A stretch of 64,000 nt of DNA, taken from Porphyra umbilicalis. Taxonomy: Eukaryota; Rhodophyta; Bangiophyceae; Bangiales; Bangiaceae. Each line of letters starts with the position of its first letter. The first letter of the stretch is position 1. The position numbers and the translations under genes are program-made. Location: positions 62,001-126,000 of the forward strand of contig KV918883.1 in assembly GCA_002049455.2 (NCBI GenBank), in the 5' to 3' direction. The notes under the pieces were generated by a model. It saw only the letters and a program-made list of their open reading frames with translations, had not been told where the DNA came from and made no database searches. Of the stretch, positions 1 through 11,221 are shown one piece after another.

Positions 1-266
1 TATTGTTTGTTTTCTTGCCTGTCTTATCTGTCCGCCGGCACTCCTTACGATCGCTTGTGATCGGACGGTCGATCGACCAGTGCCCTCGTTTGTATTGAAT
101 CACCATGGGTCCGGGGTCGCCGTCGTGGGCACTACCCGGCTCCCCATCGGATGCCCTTCAACAAAGGTCTTTCTTCCTCGCCACGACGGCGATAGAACTC
201 GCTTTATTGCTTGGCTACGGTCGGTCTCAATACACTGGTAATTGCACCAACGTTATTAATACCACA
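1..266 (+). repeat. 5' LTR (3' part; cut by window edge)
   Basis: This stretch aligns base for base, without gaps, to positions 8494-8759. It ends in ACCACA, giving the CA end usual for LTRs, and the primer-binding site follows two bases later. The true start lies before the window. The middle 200 bases are essentially identical between the two copies. Confidence 0.9.
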
Positions 267-268
267 TT

Positions 269-286
269 TGGTGGAGCAGCAGGGGA
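269..286 (+). promoter_or_regulatory. Primer-binding site of the retrotransposon
   Basis: The site begins TGGTGGAGCAGC two bases after the LTR end. Primer sites of Ty3/Gypsy elements start with TGG, complementary to the CCA tail of the priming tRNA. The tRNA identity was not determined. Confidence 0.6.
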
Positions 287-496
287 TATCCTCGCCTTCA
301 TCGTGCCTCGCGGCACGGTGTTCCCGAGCACTTTCTCGCTGCCTCGTGGCATTGTGACGGTGTCGATACGGTCGCTTGGCGCGCGGGGCGTAAGCCATAG
401 ACTTGTGGGCGTGGTGCCGGGGGCATAACGGTTGAGATCTTCGACGTTGGCGCGCAGGGCGTTAGCCAAGTCGAAACACTTTCTTCAGGTCCCAGT

Positions 497-1930
497 ATGT
501 CTACTGGTGGTACCGGCGGAACTCGGCGAGCCAGAGACGGCAAGTTGCCAGCTGGCTACCGGCCGCCGGGCGGGGGGCAGGGCACTCCTGCCGCCTCCGA
601 CGCCCCAACGGACGGTGCTCCTACTCCTCCCATCCCTGCGGATCAAGCCGCCTCCGGGCAGATGCAGGTGGTGGAGAGCCTGAAGGCGGCCGTTGAAGCA
701 CTTCAACGACGCCTAACGGCCCAAGAACAGACTAACGAGTCTCTGGCGCGAGCCAAGGACAAGTTGGTCGACGACGTCGAAGCCCTGCGCAAGGTCGACT
801 CCCACGAGGAGGAGCGCCGTGTGGCTAAGTCTCGCCGTCAGTCGGGCGACAAGACCAAGAACGTCAAGAAGACAAGCAAGGTGACTAAAGGCAAGTCCGT
901 CCGCAAGGACGATCCGGCTAACGCCGTGCCTTCTTCATCTTCCGATGATTCTGCCTCTGGGTCGAACCTGACGTCGTCGGACGACGACAACTCCACCACG
1001 ACGGACACGTCCTCTTCGGACGATGGCCACGGGCCGCCAGGCCCGCCGTCGCCCCCAAGTGGGTCCTCGCCGAGCGATAGCTCGAGCGAGTCGGACGCTA
1101 CCGCGCGCAAGTGCCCCGCGAGCCCCACCAAACGGAAGGAACGACTTTAAAAAGACGATAGGATCAAGGTGATCCGCCCGGCTAATAGCCGCTTCAAGAC
1201 ACTCCTGGACTACAGGACGTACTTCCTGATCCGCCGTCAACTGACGTACACGCCTCAGGAGGCACAACGGTCGCATCGTGTCAACAAACGTTTAGACGGA
1301 GCGTTCCATGGGCAACAGCCGTTCACGGGAGCCCTGCCCTTGGGCATCTTCAAGCTCTTAACGACCTTTCGCCGCGCGTGCGATGCGGCTGGGCTTACGC
1401 ACGGTCAAGCCGTTCCGCTCATGGTCTTTCAACTAGCGGGAAACGCCAAGATGGCCTTTTCCGGCGCGCTTAACAGCACCCTCGGACGTAAGCATTTTGC
1501 CATCCGTACATACGGAGATGCAGTCAACTGGCTTCTTTCGAAGTATGCGACACACGCAACTATGGCTAACGCCTACCAAGACATCATTACGATGAAGCAG
1601 CAAGACAACGAGGCGCCCACGGCCTTTGTTCACCGCGTGGAAACGCAGTGCGATCTTCTGAACGGTTTGTTCAACATCCAAGACGTTAAGGACGTCTTCA
1701 TAACGGGTCTTTCGGACCTTCTGCAAGCGCACGTTCGGGTCTTGAATGACCAATTCACTGATCGGACTCTTTCCAAGACGGTTGCTACCGCCCAGATGTA
1801 CTGGGACGGCACCAACAAGCTGCGCTTGCAGCTCAAGATGACCCGCCCAACGGCAATCAAAGTCGCTTGCGCGACACAGGACCCGCGGACGACGACGAAA
1901 CGACCGTTCACACGGGTTCGCACCCCGGCG
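497..1930 (+). mobile_element. Gag region of the chromovirus
   Basis: The first part (about 497-1150) encodes a charged protein with a coiled-coil-like Leu/Val/Ala stretch (around 670-800), then a Lys/Arg-rich and a Ser/Asp-rich linker. The second part (about 1200-1850) encodes a helical domain that reads like Retrotrans_gag, the capsid domain of Ty3/Gypsy elements, with the typical spacing of aromatic and Leu residues. Gag forms the virus-like particle in this family. No CCHC zinc knuckle was recognised. Confidence 0.7.
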
Positions 1931-2249
1931 CCCTCTCGGGCCGCCGTCCCTCAAGCCAATCGGGCTGACATCTTTACAATTGTAACGAGCCGGGGCACTT
2001 CGCCGCACAGTGTGCCGAGCCATATCGCCCTCGCGAACGTCGCCAACCGCCTATCGGCTCTCATGCCATTGCAGGCGGTAACGTCGAAGGAGACGAGATC
2101 GAGCATCCGGCCGACGCCGTCGAGGACTCGAAAAACGCCTAGGCCGGGTGCCCGACTTGGGGTTGCCCGGCGGAACGCGAAAGCGTACGGTTACAAGATT
2201 GTTTCGCCGTGCCTTATGGCACTACGAGATCGCCGCCACGCTTGGCCCA

Positions 2250-5200
2250 TGCATGCGTGTGATGTGGAGCTGCCGCCCTGTCCTGGACACGGGCGCCGGG
2301 GTGAACATAGTGCGAACTAGTGTTCTCCCTGCGAACTGGATGGCTTACGCCAAGAAGTTGACCACGCTTCCGCGCATCCGAGATGCAAACAACAACCGTC
2401 TCGTGACGAAGTATGCCAATCATCTGTGTGTAGACACCGGAGGTGTACGTCTATTTGCCCAAGTCCTCGTTTCCGACAACTTGTCAGTCCCGTGCATCCT
2501 TGGCACCGAGTTCATTGAACAAAACATTGAGGCGATCTTGCCGCGTTTGCCAAAGATCATCTGGCAGGAACACGTGCGCTGCACGGAGGAACTGCCTCGG
2601 CCAACGCCAATCTTGGCTTGTCTTAATGACAGTGCCTGAGACCGGCATTGGCAAGACAAACCCGCAAGGGTGCGAGCCTGTAAAGAGGTGCGTGTCGACG
2701 GACAACAAGAGGAGTGGATCATGGCCACATGTGACACCCCTCGTATGGTTACCATCACACTGAACGCTCGGTTATGCCTACATAAGTCAATGGCGGTCGC
2801 CCGCGGCCTTGCCATCGTCAAGCCCGACGAACCCTTCTTAGTCAAGTTATGCAACTTTGGCAATGACCAAGTCATTGTTCGCAAGAACTCAGCCTTGGGG
2901 TTTGCAGAGCCCTACCCAGGTCCGATGTTGTCCGCCGTCTTGGATGACAACAATCCAAAGGATGTAACCGGTACTTCATCGGACGACGCGAGTAGTGACC
3001 AACTCGAGGACCTCGACATCAGTGAGGCTCCCGAGTATCTGCGCAAGCAGATTCGAGACATGCTCAAGACGCATTCGTATATGTGGGATGGAACCTTTGG
3101 TGTCATCCGTGCTACGGAGCACGCTATCGTCACTCTTCCAAACGCTCTGCCCATACGGGCTCAACCCTACCGAACCGGGCCATTCAAACGGCAGATAATC
3201 TCTGATCAGATCAACAAGATGTTGAAGCGCAACGTCATTGCCCCTAGCCATAGTGCTTGGACGAGCCCCGTGGTAATGGTACCAAAGAAGAACGGTAAAG
3301 CCCGATTCTGTGTCGACTATCGTCGGTTAAACAACATCACAAAGAAGGATGCTTATCCCTTGCCTCGAATGGAGGACTGCCTTGAATCCTTGGGAGATTC
3401 CCAGGTGTTCGCGTCTCTCGACTGCACTGCGGGGTACTGGCAAGTGTCCTTACGCAAGGACGACCAAGAGAAGACGGCGTTCATAACGCATTGTGGTATA
3501 TATCACTGGTTATCGATGCCTTTCGGCTTGAAAAACGCGCCTGCTACCTTTCAGCGTGCGTTGGATATTACCCTCTCGGGCTTGAAGTGGCAGATAGGCC
3601 TTGTCAACTTAGACGATGTCATCATCTTCTCCGCGAACGCGGAACAACACCTCAAAGACGTTGACACGGTTCTGCACCGTCTGCGCGAAGCCGGGGTTAC
3701 CCTGTACTTGGAAAAGTGCACCTGGTTCTCCGACGAAGTCGAGTACCTCGGACACATTGTCCGCCGCGGGTCATTGCACGTGCATACCAAGAACGTGGAT
3801 GCTCTGAAGCACGCCAAGTTCCCAACGACGAAGACCCAGCTGAAGAGCTTCTTGGGCATGTGCAACGTCTATCGAGGTTTCGTTAAGGACTTTGCCAAAC
3901 GAGCGAAGCCCCTGAACGCCCTGACTAGGGCCGAGATCCCACCGGATCTACCACCGCCGATGGACGTGGCCATCGCCGCATTCGAGGACCTTCGCAACGC
4001 ACTATTGTGCCCACCGGTACTTGCCTTGCCAAAGGCCAATCGGAAGCTCGTCGTCGACGTTGACGCATGCGCCGACCAAGTCGGTTGTACCCTCCTCCAA
4101 GAGGAACCGGGCGAGCTGCTTCATCCCGTCGGATGTTGGAGCCGAGGACTCACTGCTGCAGAGAAAAACTACTCCACCACGGAGCGCGAATGCCGCGGCG
4201 TCGTGTGGGCCGTTCTCAAGTTGAGGCACTTCCTCGACGGGCAACGGTTCCTCATCCGACCGGATCACCAAGCACTTAGCTGGATCTACAGCACGACCGA
4301 CTCAAGCGGACGCTTGATGCGATGGCGACTTCGCCTCTCCGAATACACATTCGATATGGTTTATAAACCAGGTGCATCGCACCACTTGCCCGACTTTCTG
4401 TCGCGCGCCTCTACGGTGGCGCCGCCAGAAGATATTCATGATGATATACCTTGCCTGGCATTGGCCGAGACGGCCAACGGCTTAAGGACGGGGAGGTACA
4501 CGGGTACCGACACACCCGAGCCGGTGGCATTCGACGACGTTTTTGAAGCACAACAAACAGACGACTACAGTGTCGAGATGTCCACTTGCGTGGAACGCGG
4601 AACGGCCAAGGCCTTCTTCCGCAATGAGCATCACGCTTTGTATCGCCGGACGCCTTACGGCAACCAATTGGTCATACCAAAATCATTACGCGAACGCGTC
4701 TTGACGCTCGAGCACCACGCCACAGTGGCAGCCCATCCTGGTATGAACCGGATGTATTACGCCATGCGAAAGGCATATAACTGGCCTTCGATGGTAACGG
4801 ACATCCACACCACCATCACCTAGTGCACAACTTGTGCCCAAAACCGCCTCGCCTTGCGGCGACACACCTCGCCCCTGACACTGTTCCCAGCTACTGAGCC
4901 TCTCACGGAACTGTCCGTTGACATCTTTGGGCCCATCTCGGCCTCCAAGAAGGGCAATCGCTTCATCTTGGTTATTACCGACCGCTTCGCCAAGCTTACC
5001 AAGTGTGTTGCCTTACGACGAATTACGGCCATGTCCGTGGCGTCAGCCATCATCGACGCGTGGGTGTCCGCCTACGGGCCACCGGACCGGATCCTATCGA
5101 ACCAAGGACCCCAGTTCATGTCGAACTTCTTCATCGCTGTGATGAAAATGCTTGGCATTGAAACGGTTCGCACCACGGCGTATCAACTGCACCGGTCTAC

Positions 5201-5470
5201 GGGTATCGCTCCTTTTGAGCTTGTTTTCGCAAGACGGATCCCCAACCTCGCGGTTCGCAACTCGCCCCCGGGCACTCCGCTGACCAATAAGGGAACGCTC
5301 AATGACGGATCACCTCTAGCTCGCAAACGCGAGTTCACGGCCCGCCTTCGCAGGCAGATCCCTGTCGTAGTCGAGGCCTTGCGTAAGACGCAACAACGTT
5401 ACAAACGTAACTTCGACCACCGGGTCGCAACCCGCAATGCGGACGTCAAGATCGGCGACTACGTATAAAC
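2250..5470 (+). mobile_element. Pol region: protease, reverse transcriptase, RNase H, integrase
   Basis: The protease carries a DTGA active-site motif (2286-2297). Reverse transcriptase follows (about 3120-3660), recognised from blocks such as FCVDYRRLN, MPFGLKNAPATFQ and the LDD-containing catalytic block near 3610. RNase H lies at about 4040-4400 (DACADQVGCTLLQEE, then DHQALSWI). Integrase starts with an HHCC-type region near 4690-4850 and continues through the DDE core to about 5300. The order protease-RT-RNase H-integrase is that of Ty3/Gypsy. Together these copy the RNA to DNA and insert it. The region belongs to a broken element and is treated as a fossil. Confidence 0.92.
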
Positions 5471-5522
5471 GACCAACCACGATCGGCAAAACAAGCTGCA
5501 AAGCAAGGCCATTGGACCCTTC

Positions 5523-6026
5523 GTGGTCGTTGACGCGGATGCGGATGCCTCCACGTTCGTCATTGACATTGACGGGGAGGAAAAACGCGTCAGCAGTGAC
5601 CATGTCACCCCAGCTCCTCGTCCAACGACGACGGACACGGTGCCGCACCCCCTGCTAGATTGTCTAGACCAACGCAAGCCACCCGCGGCAACCGCCGACG
5701 AGTACGTGATTGACAAACTCTTAGGCTTACGCCAGACGGGTGACAGCTACTGCGCTAAGGTGCGCTGGTTCGACTACGGGTCAAAAGACGATACCTGGGA
5801 GCCCCTGGAGAACCTCTCACGCAACATGGTTGTGCGTTTTCTTCGACAGAAGAAGAAGCATGTACCGGGGTACGATTGGCAAATGCCAACACGGAAAAGT
5901 CGCCGACAAGCCGGGCTCACAACCGTGGCCTACATTGTCATGGACTCAACGAGGGTACCCACTATCCAACTTGTCCATGTTACCGGTGACGGAGTTATCC
6001 ATCCCAATGTCTCGTGGACAGATTAA
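5523..6026 (+). mobile_element. Chromodomain region of the chromovirus
   Basis: About 5697-5870 encodes a chromodomain: a DEYVIDKLLG start, a central VRWFDYGSKDDTWEP block and an ENL-containing C-terminal helix. The W-x6-7-TWEP pattern is characteristic of chromatin organisation modifier domains that bind methylated histone tails, and it defines the chromovirus branch. Confidence 0.88.
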
Positions 6027-6080
6027 AGTACCGCCGCCGCAACTTATGAAGTAATTCCTGTCGGGTGGCTTAAGTCGACC

Positions 6081-6464
6081 TTGCCGTCCATGACGCGCAA
6101 CTTCGCGTATGACCCCCAACTTGCCTTGCGGCATTTCCCTCGGCTGAACCGTGAGTACGGTCCGTACACCTACGTGTGGCCAAAATCCGAGCAAGCGACA
6201 CTGATCGGAAGCCATCCCTCTGTTCGAGTGCTCCCCAACGGGTTCCTTGTACCCCCGGTACAGCACTTGGACTCGGTCCTTCGACGCCTGGTGGCAACCA
6301 CGGAGGAAGCGACCGTGGTCATCCCACAATGGACAAACACCAGTTGGTACGCTACCGCCATACGCGCATGCTTCGAATACCCAGTACTTTTATCGGCAGG
6401 TGCAAGGGGATACGAGTCCCACACCATGGGCCATGCTGGCCTGCCACTTCCTTCATCGCTATGA
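6081..6464 (+). mobile_element. Extra open frame between chromodomain and 3' LTR
   Basis: A 127-codon open frame follows the chromodomain inside the element. A block centred on VIPQWTNTSWYATA resembles the 'P.W....W' block found downstream of polymerase domains in some other retroelements, but the match is weak. Codon texture and amino-acid make-up match the pol region better than the GC-rich sequence after it. Function unknown. Confidence 0.35.
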
Positions 6465-7149
6465 TGACTGACAGGAAACTGAGAAGTGGATACGAACATG
6501 TCAAACGACAAACACGAAATAAACGGCACCGAGAGGTCCGTCGCCAAAGAGCGCCCGAGGAAGACGGCCGTCGGCCAATTGCGCAACAAGCGGCAAAAGG
6601 AGTGGGCCGCCGCCCCGAAGGGCTCGTTCCCGCGCACGGGGAACAACAGTGAGTGGGTTCACACCAAGCGGTAGAACGGGTGCGAAGGCACTGGGTAGCG
6701 AGCAACTTCGCTGCAAAACGACGTGAATACGTAAACACGGCGCTGAGGCCCTTCGTTGCCAAAGCACAGGTCCCCATGGACCGCGGCCACGCGCTCACCA
6801 ACACTGTTGCGTGTCGCGGGCTCGTTCAACCGTCAACTAACCCCCGCAGGGCCTCTCACGGCGCGTAAATACGCCGGATATGCGCGCGAGCGCGGTTGCG
6901 GACGCAACCGTCGCAAAACATTTGGTAGGCGATGGCCGAGATCCCGTCGACCACCTTGACAGGGTCCATGTGCGCGTAGTACGAGCCGCGAGGCTGAGGC
7001 TGACGTACATCTCCGGGTCCGTGGGGCGATCCACTGCGGGTCCTTCGCCCGCAACGGCGTGAGCCACGTGCACCCCGCCGTTCGCGTTGCCGCCGTCTAC
7101 TGCCATAGCGGCAGGGTCGACCACGATGGTCGGTATCCCGGGTGTTCAC

Positions 7150-7690
7150 CCTTGTCGCCGCGCCGCCAGGCGAACCGTCCGTGCCGCCGGTCCTTGCCGC
7201 CCGCGCCGCCAGGCGAGTCGCCCGTGCCGCCGGCCGTTGCCGCCCGCGCCGCCTGGCGAGTCGCCCGCGCCGCCAGGCGAGCCACCCGCGCCACCAGGCG
7301 AACCGCCCGTGCCGCCGGCCCTTGCCACCCACGCCTCCAGGCGAGTCGCCCGTGCCGCCGACCCTTGCCGCCCGCGCCGCCAGGCGAGTCACCCGCGCCG
7401 CCGGCCCTTGTCGCCCGCGACGCCAGGCGAGCCGCCCGTGCAGCCGGCCCTTGTCGCCCGCACCACCAGGCGAACCGCCCGTGCCGCCGGCCCGTGCCGC
7501 CCTTGCGCGCGCCGCCGGCCCTTTCCGCCCTTGCCACCGCCCCTGCCGCCCTTGCGTGCGCCGCCGGCCCTTTCCGCCCTTGCGCGCGCCGCCGGCCCTT
7601 GCCGCCCTTGCCTCCGCCCTTTTCGCCCTCACTCGCGACGCCCGCCCTTGCCGCCCTTGTACCTTGCCGCCGAGCGCGCCGCAGGCGTTT
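7150..7690. repeat. GC-rich minisatellite inside the retrotransposon 3' region
   Basis: About eight imperfect copies of a roughly 42-bp unit containing GCCAGGCGAGTCGCCCG and GCCGCCGGCCCTTG run to about 7500. They pass into a shorter unit of about 30 bp (GCCGCCGGCCCTTTCCGCC). Long frames are open on both strands only because the unit lacks stops. It is probably non-coding array growth within the 2.3 kb between chromodomain and 3' LTR. Confidence 0.75.
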
Positions 7691-8493
7691 CCGACCTTGC
7701 CGCCCTTGCGCCGCCGCCGGAACCGGGCACGTCGCCCCCGGCTGCCCTGCTCCCACCCCCCCCCCCCCGCACCACGGCACAACCCAACCTTGCGGTTGCC
7801 CACCTCGCAGTAGAGCGCCCCGACTCAAGCATTGCCGTTTGGCCTCAACTTGTGCGCGAGCACGATGACACGGGGACGCCCCGTGTCGTCAACCGCCGTC
7901 CACCCGCGGGCTTCGCACCCCCTCGTCACCACGGGACCGCGTCACGGCTTTCGCCCTGTCGCCGGGGTAGCAAGACCCCGACGAAGCTGGCGCCACACGG
8001 CACCGACTATGGTAACCCCAGCACGTACTGCTCGACGCACCGCCGCGAACACGGGTCTTAACCCTGGCCCCCGCACCCGCCCCCGCACCCACGTACACAA
8101 ACGCGTGGAACCGCCTACGCGGGCATGCCTACGCGTAAACGTCGATCTGACCCGCAGCGCAAGCTGCCCGCCACGCACGCACGCGCGTGCGTGATCGGAC
8201 GGTCGCGGCCGACGCCGGCGAACCGCCACCTCTCCCACATCGGGACGGATCGGTGCCCCTTCACGACTCCCGCCGCCCGGGCCCGTAAGAGTCCGCGATC
8301 GCCCAATCGGGTGTCACCATCCTTGGATCTCACCGGGACGGTTCGAATCTTGCGTTGAAGGTATGTAGCATATCTCCGCCCTCAATTGGCAAATTGCCAC
8401 CGGTAGCCCCCTTGACTGGCCAAAGCCCACGTACTGTACGAATTGGCCTATGGCATGCCCTTCGGGGGGTTACTTTCGCATTGTTCATTTTTT

Positions 8494-8759
8494 TATTGTT
8501 CGTTTGCTCGCCTGTCTTATCTGTCCGCCGGCACTCCTTACGATCGCTTGTGATCGGACGGTCGATCGACCAGTGCCCTCGTTTGTATTGAATCACCATG
8601 GGTCCGGGGTCGCCGTCGTGGGCACTACCCGGCTCCCCATCGGATGCCCTTCAACAAAGGTCTTTCTTCCTCGCCACGACGGCGATAGAACTCGCTTTAT
8701 TGCTTGGCTACGGTCGGTCTCAAGACAGAGGTATTTGGTCCAACGTTATTAGTACCACA
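8494..8759 (+). repeat. 3' LTR (part matching the 5' copy)
   Basis: This part matches positions 1-266 at about 96 percent, without gaps, and ends in ACCACA. The LTR probably starts further left, somewhere in 8360-8490, but its partner sequence is outside the window, so the 5' boundary and polypurine tract cannot be fixed. Confidence 0.9.
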
Positions 8760-9482
8760 GTAAGGACAGGTCTGACGGGTGCCAGGAAACTTATAACGCA
8801 GCAATTTGAGGTTAAATAGGTCGAAAACCGTCGAGTATGGTGTCGTGCTGGGGGGGTCCGCAACATCTTGCGGTCAAAAATCGACGAATCCGCCGGTTGC
8901 GTGCGACCCCCCTTTAAGCACCACAGCGCAGGCGTCCCCAAAGTGGAGGCAGAGGTCCACGGACAGGTGCCCTCGCGGGCCCCCACAGGGCGCACGCGTC
9001 CGCGCGCCCAGGGGCCCAAAACAAAACGGAGGCCCGCCGCTCTAACAGCGGGTGGGGCCCTCCGGCGCCGATTCGTAGGCGCCGGGGCAAACATCAAGAC
9101 GAAAGCGGGTCCTACAACCTTCTCCCAAATATCCCGCACTTCAACTGTTACAGAATTCCAGGCACGTGCGTGCAATACCCTGGCCTTTAGGCCGGTGGCG
9201 CGCTCGGTGGCGCATCGACACCGGGCACGCCGGCCGGCTGCATGGCCGCGAGCGCGCGCGGGGGCACATACAGCCACGTGGCCGTAGCGGGGGGGGCGTT
9301 GGGCGGGGAAAGGGGTGCCGCCGCCGCCACCGCGGCGGCGGCGACCCGCCGGCGTGGCGCAACGCCCACGGGCGGGGCCGTCACCCCGCCGCGGAGCCCA
9401 CCTGCGCGCCGCCGAGACAGCGCACGGGCGGGTGGGTGAGATCGACCGTCGCGCGACGGGGTGCCTCTAACCGCGCCGCTAG
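8760..9482. other. Intergenic; one unresolved minus-strand exon candidate
   Basis: No gene can be defined here. On the minus strand a protein-like stretch (EVRDIWEKVVGPAFVLMF, about 9065-9144) follows a plausible 3' splice site ending AACAG near 9145. An Ala/Pro-rich open frame lies upstream of it (9187-9384). Together they may be two exons of an unrecognised gene. No homology is recognised. Confidence 0.25.
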
Positions 9483-9569
9483 ATGGCGTCAGAAACCGCC
9501 GACGAGCCGCCGCAACAGAAGTCGGCGCGCAGTCACGATCACCCGCTGGTCATCGTGGGCGCTTTGAAC
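9483..9569 (+). CDS. Possible start of a gene cut off by a transposon
   Basis: An ATG at 9483 opens a frame beginning MASETADEPPQQKSARSHDH and running to the edge of the inverted-repeat element at 9570. Inside the element the frame becomes low-complexity transposon sequence. The first 29 codons look like an ordinary protein start, but nothing downstream of the element can be joined to it with confidence. It could equally be a chance frame. Confidence 0.22.
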
Positions 9570-11221
9570 CCCGGAAGTCGCTGCGCGCGGTCGCCGGGCG
9601 CAACTCTGGGCGGTGGGCGGGGGCGGGGGGGCACGCGCCGTTTGGGCCCTGTGACCCCTGTGGCAGGACAGTCCTTCTCAGCCACGTAACTCTATTCGCT
9701 TTTAGTGTCATTGCGACCCTTCCAACGCTGACACGCCCTCAGATCCCTGAGGACACGAATGCAGACTGCCACCTCTCAAACGGAGAGCAAGTCCCTTGAT
9801 CTAAGTATATGTGTGCATCACTACACTTTGAGAGCACCCTGTCCTCAAGGCCAGGGAAAAGTTTCAAATGAGCCTCTGCGGAGTCGTAGAGGCCGATTTT
9901 CCCTGGCCTTCAGGACAGGATGCTCTCAAAGTGTAGTGATGCACACATATACTTAGAACAAGATACTCGCTCTCCGTTTCAGAGGAGGCAGTCTGCATTC
10001 GTGTCCTCAGAGCAAGCCCAGCGGTTCGCACCAACACCATAATATGGTGATTTCTTCCAAAATCGTGGCGAGATGTGAGTGGCTGCCCCATAATATGGTG
10101 CCCACGATGATCGTTGTGCTCCACCGGTGCGCGCACCATATCACGGATTGCTGTGCTGACTTTTTCGTATCAATGTGCACTTTCCATCCAATTGTGGCCT
10201 GCTTGTATACAATACGGGAGGCCTTGATGGCGTCCTACCGCACTTTGCAGGCCCGAGCAGGCCGCCCCCCCCCAGCCACGCGGGTCGAGGATGCCCCCGG
10301 ACTCCGGCTTGGAGTCCGCTGCAGGCGGCGTACACGCCGCGAAACGGCCGTGATTGCGCCGCTGTAGCGCGGCCCTCAGTTGACCGCTCCCAATTGCCGC
10401 ATCTTGGAGACTGAAGGGGACCGTCTTAGCGAGGGCGAGCAACTCAGGTGGAGACTACGTCAAGCCACTCCTCGGATCGACCACCTTTCTCACAGTTGGT
10501 TCCATGACGGACGATGACGGGGGCGCCGCAGACTGACGGGGCAGCGCGGTGGCAATCAGTGGGGCTGAGGCGGGATCGTCCACATCCATCTGGGAGGGCA
10601 CCGTGTCCACGAAGTGATCAGTTGAAAAGCACAAAATCCAATCATGCCGCTGCCATGCCCCGCCCTGTCGACCTGTGAAGGCCTGCTGGACTGTCAAAGT
10701 GGCAGTCAAAGATGATGTGGCAGGGAGGAATTTGGACACTTGGCAAGCGGAGAGCGCTTAGCGCCGGATTGCGAGCGTCGCGGCTCGCAATCATGCACAA
10801 TTTTTGGTCACATTCCAATTGTTTGACACTTTCCGAACGGGGGTTTCCCCCATACGCTGCACCGAACGTTGGGATGGTGCAGATCTGACACCATACCACC
10901 GAATTAAGGTGTCGGATCAACACCATCCCAACACTTGGTGCGGATCATGCACTATAAATCTGACCGATGGGCACCCTTCCGCACCATAATTTCGTGTTGC
11001 ACTACAGTTTGGTGCAGGATCCGCACCGCTGGGCTTGCTCTCAGGGATCTAAAGGCGTGTCAGTGTTGCAAGGGTCGCGATGACGCTAGAAGCGAATGGA
11101 GTTACGTGGCTGAGAAGGACTTTCCTGCCACAGGGGTCACAGGGCCCGGACGGCGCCTGCCCCCCTGCCCCCCCCCACCGCCCCGAGTTACGCGCGGCGA
11201 CCGCGCGCAGCGTCTTCTGGG
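9570..11221. mobile_element. Non-autonomous DNA transposon with ~200-bp terminal inverted repeats
   Basis: The left arm (9570-9751, resuming at 10011-10035) and the right arm (about 11010-11221) are inverted copies at roughly 90 percent identity. Both share GCTGCGCGCGGTCGCC near the tip and GACCCCTGTGGCAGGA further in. The interior holds several copies of a short inverted motif (CACCAT-AAT-ATGGTG at 10035-10049, and variants around 10090, 10135, 10890 and 10983), placed near the arms as transposase-binding sites often are. There is no transposase gene inside. Long arms suggest a Mutator-like or fold-back type, but no flanking target duplication is seen, so the superfamily is open. The left arm carries a nested insertion. 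Confidence 0.85.
9752..10005. mobile_element. 254-bp hairpin (fold-back) element nested in the transposon left arm
   Basis: Arms of about 110 bp (9752-9862 and 9896-10005) are near-perfect inverted copies around a short loop that contains the core 9866-9899. The element begins GACACGAATGC and ends GCATTCGTGTC. Flanks CTGAG (9747-9751) and CTCAG (10006-10010) look like a 5-bp target duplication with one change. The uninterrupted target is visible in the opposite arm of the host transposon near 11035-11050 (GGGCTTGCTCTCAGGGATC). No coding capacity. A transcript would fold into a long double-stranded hairpin. Confidence 0.88.

Larger units (their letters stand above)
1..8759 (+). mobile_element. 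Chromovirus-type Ty3/Gypsy LTR retrotransposon, broken, young
   Basis: Two near-identical terminal repeats bracket, in plus-strand order, a primer-binding site, a Gag region, an aspartic protease, reverse transcriptase, RNase H, integrase and a chromodomain. Reverse transcriptase lying before integrase plus a C-terminal chromodomain is the hallmark of Ty3/Gypsy chromoviruses; in that family the chromodomain is thought to steer integration to heterochromatin. The coding region is interrupted in several places (about four or five breaks), so this copy looks dead. It is probably young: the two LTRs differ at roughly ten of 266 aligned positions, mostly near the ends. The 5' end lies outside the window, so a target-site duplication cannot be tested. 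About 2.3 kb without pol domains separates the chromodomain from the 3' LTR. Confidence 0.93.

Noticed and set aside
8336-8350. GGTTCGAATC, like a tRNA T-loop
   Set aside because: Flanking bases do not pair into a T-arm and no anticodon or acceptor stem can be drawn; no tRNA gene was found anywhere in the window.
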